Below, one piece after another: positions 61,722-64,000 of a DNA stretch of 64,000 nt. The stretch covers positions 1,495,001 to 1,559,000 of the forward strand of contig NZ_CP104467.1 in NCBI RefSeq assembly GCF_025369935.1. Direction: 5' to 3'. The notes below the pieces were generated by a model. The model was not told the origin of the DNA and searched no databases. It saw nothing but the letters and a program-made list of their open reading frames with translations. This DNA is from Paenibacillus andongensis (GTDB taxonomy: Bacteria > Bacillota > Bacilli > Paenibacillales > NBRC-103111). Positions within the stretch are counted from its first letter, which is position 1; every line of letters begins with the position of its first letter. Made by a program: the position numbers and the translations under genes.

Positions 61722-64000
61722 ATGTTTAAAGTGAAAGATCTTCGTTGTGAATATCAAGTGAATCCGATTGGGTTAGATCACAAGACTCCCAGGATTAGCT
61801 GGCGATTGCAATCTTCAGAAAGAGCAGCGGTACAATCGGCTTACCGCATCGAAGTGGCAGAAGACGCGGATTTTCAACAGCCGGTTTGGGACTCTGGGAA
61901 AGTGGATTCAGATCAATCGGTTCACGTGGAATTAATAGGGCTTCAAATGGCTGCGCGTAAACGGTATCACTACCGCGTTCAAGCTTGGAATCAGCATGGG
62001 CTAAGTTCTGGCTGGTCTGATCAGGCTAACTTTGAAACCGGATTCATAGATTCTTCGGAGTGGTCGGCTAAATGGATCAGTGCTCCCCCAGCGCTGACAG
62101 CGGGCACCGATCAAGTTCCAATGTTTCGGCGGGAATTTCTCATTGATAGCGAAGTAAGCGCGGCCCGTGTCTACGCCTCAGCGCTTGGCATCTATGAGTT
62201 AGAGTTGAATGGGAAACGGGTGGGGGACCACTATTTTGCTCCGGGATGGACCAGCTATAAGCATCGTCTTCAATACCAAACTTATGATGTTACGGAACTG
62301 CTGAGCAGCGGAAAGAACGGAATTGGCGCTTTATTAGGCAGCGGCTGGTATAAAGGTGTTCTTGGATGGGACGGGAAAAACGAGCATTACGGAAACCGGA
62401 CTGCGCTTTTCATACAAATCCACATTGATTATGCGGATGGCAGGCAAGAAGTTATCGTTTCTGATAATAGTTGGAAAGTGTCGGGAAGTCCGATCTTGAT
62501 GTCGGAAATCTATGACGGTGAAACGTATGATGCGCGGCTGGAGCGGCCCGATTGGAGCCGTGGAGATTACGATGATAGTGACTGGCATCCTGTCGATGTG
62601 ATCGAACAACGCAAAGACATTTTGGTGGCACAGGAGAACGTGCCTGTCCGTAAAATCGAGAGCATTCAACCTATCGAGCTTATCACGACACCCATGGGAG
62701 AAACGGTCATTGACATGGGTCAAAACATGGTCGGATGGATCCGGTTTACCGTGCAGGGGGACGCTGGTCAGGAGGTCAGCATCCGTCATGCCGAAATATT
62801 GGATGCTGAAGGCAACTTCTACTTGGACAACATCCGTAAAGCGAAGCAAACGATCCGCTATGTGCTCAAAGGAGGAGAGAGAGAAACTTTCGAACCTCAT
62901 TTTACTTTCCAAGGTTTTCGGTATATCCGGCTTGTTGGGTTTCCAGAACCGATCCGTCTGGAGGATTTTACAGGTATCGTGCTGCACTCAGATATGGAGA
63001 CAACGGGAGAGTTCACATGCTCCGATCCGCTTGTTAACCAGCTTCAGCATAATATTCGATGGGGGCTGAAAGGGAATTTCCTGGACGTTCCTACGGACTG
63101 CCCGCAAAGAGATGAGAGGCTGGGTTGGACAGGGGATGCTCAGGTGTTTGCCCGTACGTCCGCCTATTTGTCGAATGTAGTGCCTTTCTTCAGGAAGTGG
63201 CTGCATGATTTGAAGGCCGAGCAAGCGGAGCTTGACGGAGGCGTGCCGTTTGTAGTTCCCAATGTGTTGAGTGAGAAAGCGCAGTCCGCTTCCGCATGGG
63301 GAGATGCTGCGGTCATTATTCCGTGGACTCTTTATGTCTGCTATGGGGATAAGCGGGTGTTGGAAGAGCAGTACGAAAGTATGAAGGCATGGGTGGAGTA
63401 TATCAAGCGCCAAGGCGACAACGAATACTTGTGGAATTCCGGCTTTCATTTCGGGGATTGGCTTGCATTGGATTCTCGACCAGACAGCTATATAGGAGCT
63501 ACAGCGCGAGATTTTGTAGCAACGGCCTACTATGCTTATTCCGTGTCGTTGGTGCAGAAAGCAGCCGTGGTGCTTGGGAGGTCAGAGGAAGCGGGACGTT
63601 ATGCAGAGCTGCATACGCGTATTCTCGATGCTTTTACACAGGAGTTCGTCACGCCAACTGGTCGCTTATCTGTGCCTACTCAGACGGGACAGGTGCTGTC
63701 CCTTATGTTTGGACTTGTCGAGGGCGATGCCAAGGAACGTGCCGTGCACAAGCTGCTTGAATTGCTCGAAGAGGAGAAGTTTCATCTAACTACCGGATTT
63801 GTCGGCACTCCTTATTTGAACCACGTGCTGAGCGATAACGGCAAATCGGAATTCGCTTATAAGCTGTTACTTCAGCAGGATTATCCATCTTGGCTGTATC
63901 AAGTGACCAAAGGCGCCACGACCATCTGGGAGCACTGGGATGGGATTAAGCCGGACGGCAGTTTTTGGAGTCCGGATATGAATTCCTTTAATCATTATGC
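61722..64000 (+). CDS. alpha-L-rhamnosidase, GH78 (cut by window end)
   Basis: At least 759 residues, open at the window edge. N-terminal fibronectin-like domain (about 1-110; PRISWRL, YHYRVQAWNQHG), Bac_rhamnosid_N domain (about 135-310), concanavalin-like domain (VIDMGQNMVGWIRF), and the (alpha/alpha)6 barrel with catalytic-region DCPQRDERLGWTGD (about 461-474) and TIWEHWDG near 740. No signal peptide, so it removes rhamnose from imported oligosaccharides. GTAGGAGG precedes the ATG. Separate from the transporter by a terminator-like hairpin, but clearly part of the same locus. Confidence 0.94.
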   Translation, partial: MFKVKDLRCEYQVNPIGLDHKTPRISWRLQSSERAAVQSAYRIEVAEDADFQQPVWDSGKVDSDQSVHVELIGLQMAARKRYHYRVQAWNQHGLSSGWSDQANFETGFIDSSEWSAKWISAPPALTAGTDQVPMFRREFLIDSEVSAARVYASALGIYELELNGKRVGDHYFAPGWTSYKHRLQYQTYDVTELLSSGKNGIGALLGSGWYKGVLGWDGKNEHYGNRTALFIQIHIDYADGRQEVIVSDNSWKVSGSPILMSEIYDGETYDARLERPDWSRGDYDDSDWHPVDVIEQRKDILVAQENVPVRKIESIQPIELITTPMGETVIDMGQNMVGWIRFTVQGDAGQEVSIRHAEILDAEGNFYLDNIRKAKQTIRYVLKGGERETFEPHFTFQGFRYIRLVGFPEPIRLEDFTGIVLHSDMETTGEFTCSDPLVNQLQHNIRWGLKGNFLDVPTDCPQRDERLGWTGDAQVFARTSAYLSNVVPFFRKWLHDLKAEQAELDGGVPFVVPNVLSEKAQSASAWGDAAVIIPWTLYVCYGDKRVLEEQYESMKAWVEYIKRQGDNEYLWNSGFHFGDWLALDSRPDSYIGATARDFVATAYYAYSVSLVQKAAVVLGRSEEAGRYAELHTRILDAFTQEFVTPTGRLSVPTQTGQVLSLMFGLVEGDAKERAVHKLLELLEEEKFHLTTGFVGTPYLNHVLSDNGKSEFAYKLLLQQDYPSWLYQVTKGATTIWEHWDGIKPDGSFWSPDMNSFNHY

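Overview
The window looks like a chromosomal segment of a spore-forming Firmicute, most likely Paenibacillus or a close relative. The evidence is a B. subtilis trnD-like order of 16 tRNAs after a 23S gene, AGGAGG-type ribosome binding sites, TTG and GTG starts, spore-type genes (YjcZ-like peptide, CotSA-like glycosyltransferase, YheC/D ATP-grasp protein), stalk-domain (copper amine oxidase N-like) exported proteins, a lia envelope-stress operon, and several LplBC/YesMN-type sugar loci. The genus is inferred from this content; no database comparison was possible.

Layout. 1-3940: 3' part of a 23S rRNA gene and sixteen tRNAs ending in a strong terminator; no 5S gene lies after the 23S. 4.2-9.3 kb: single genes (YjcZ-like peptide, methyltransferase, ROK regulator, alpha/beta hydrolase, MFS transporter). 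9.4-17.4 kb: an OmpR-type two-component system, a methionine-rich exported protein, a membrane cytochrome b fused to a sulfite-oxidase-fold molybdoenzyme, and molybdenum cofactor genes (MOSC, mobA, moaA, moeA). Spaced GTAA/TTAA repeats precede the regulator, the Met-rich gene and the molybdoenzyme, which suggests one regulon resembling proteobacterial hypochlorite/methionine-sulfoxide repair systems. 17.6-21.6 kb: Eis-like acetyltransferase, CapA-like protein, DHH phosphoesterase, small hydrophilic protein. 21.7-27.0 kb: a 3D-domain wall protein under a c-di-AMP (ydaO) riboswitch, divergent from a lia operon (LiaI-like, PspA/LiaH-like, LiaF, LiaS, LiaR, signal peptidase I) with a LiaR-type box in front. 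27-36.9 kb: mostly housekeeping or sporulation genes (zwf, prfC, CotSA/YheCD-like pair) and a GGDEF-EAL protein.

37-64 kb is carbohydrate metabolism. It holds a LacI regulator with a dehydrogenase-ThuA-dehydrogenase operon; an AraC regulator divergent from a GH30-GH42 operon; a LacI regulator divergent from a five-gene operon (FucI-like isomerase, split transketolase, FGGY kinase, apiosidase-like hydrolase); then a YesMN two-component system, LplBC permeases, a binding protein and an alpha-L-rhamnosidase cut by the window end. The isomerase-kinase-transketolase set next to an apiosidase-like hydrolase fits non-oxidative catabolism of the branched plant sugar apiose; this is inference.

A short intergenic stretch near 42.0 kb holds the C-terminal tails of two deleted genes, a sugar permease and a YesN/AraC-type regulator, fused tail to tail. 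It is a readable deletion scar of another sugar-uptake locus.
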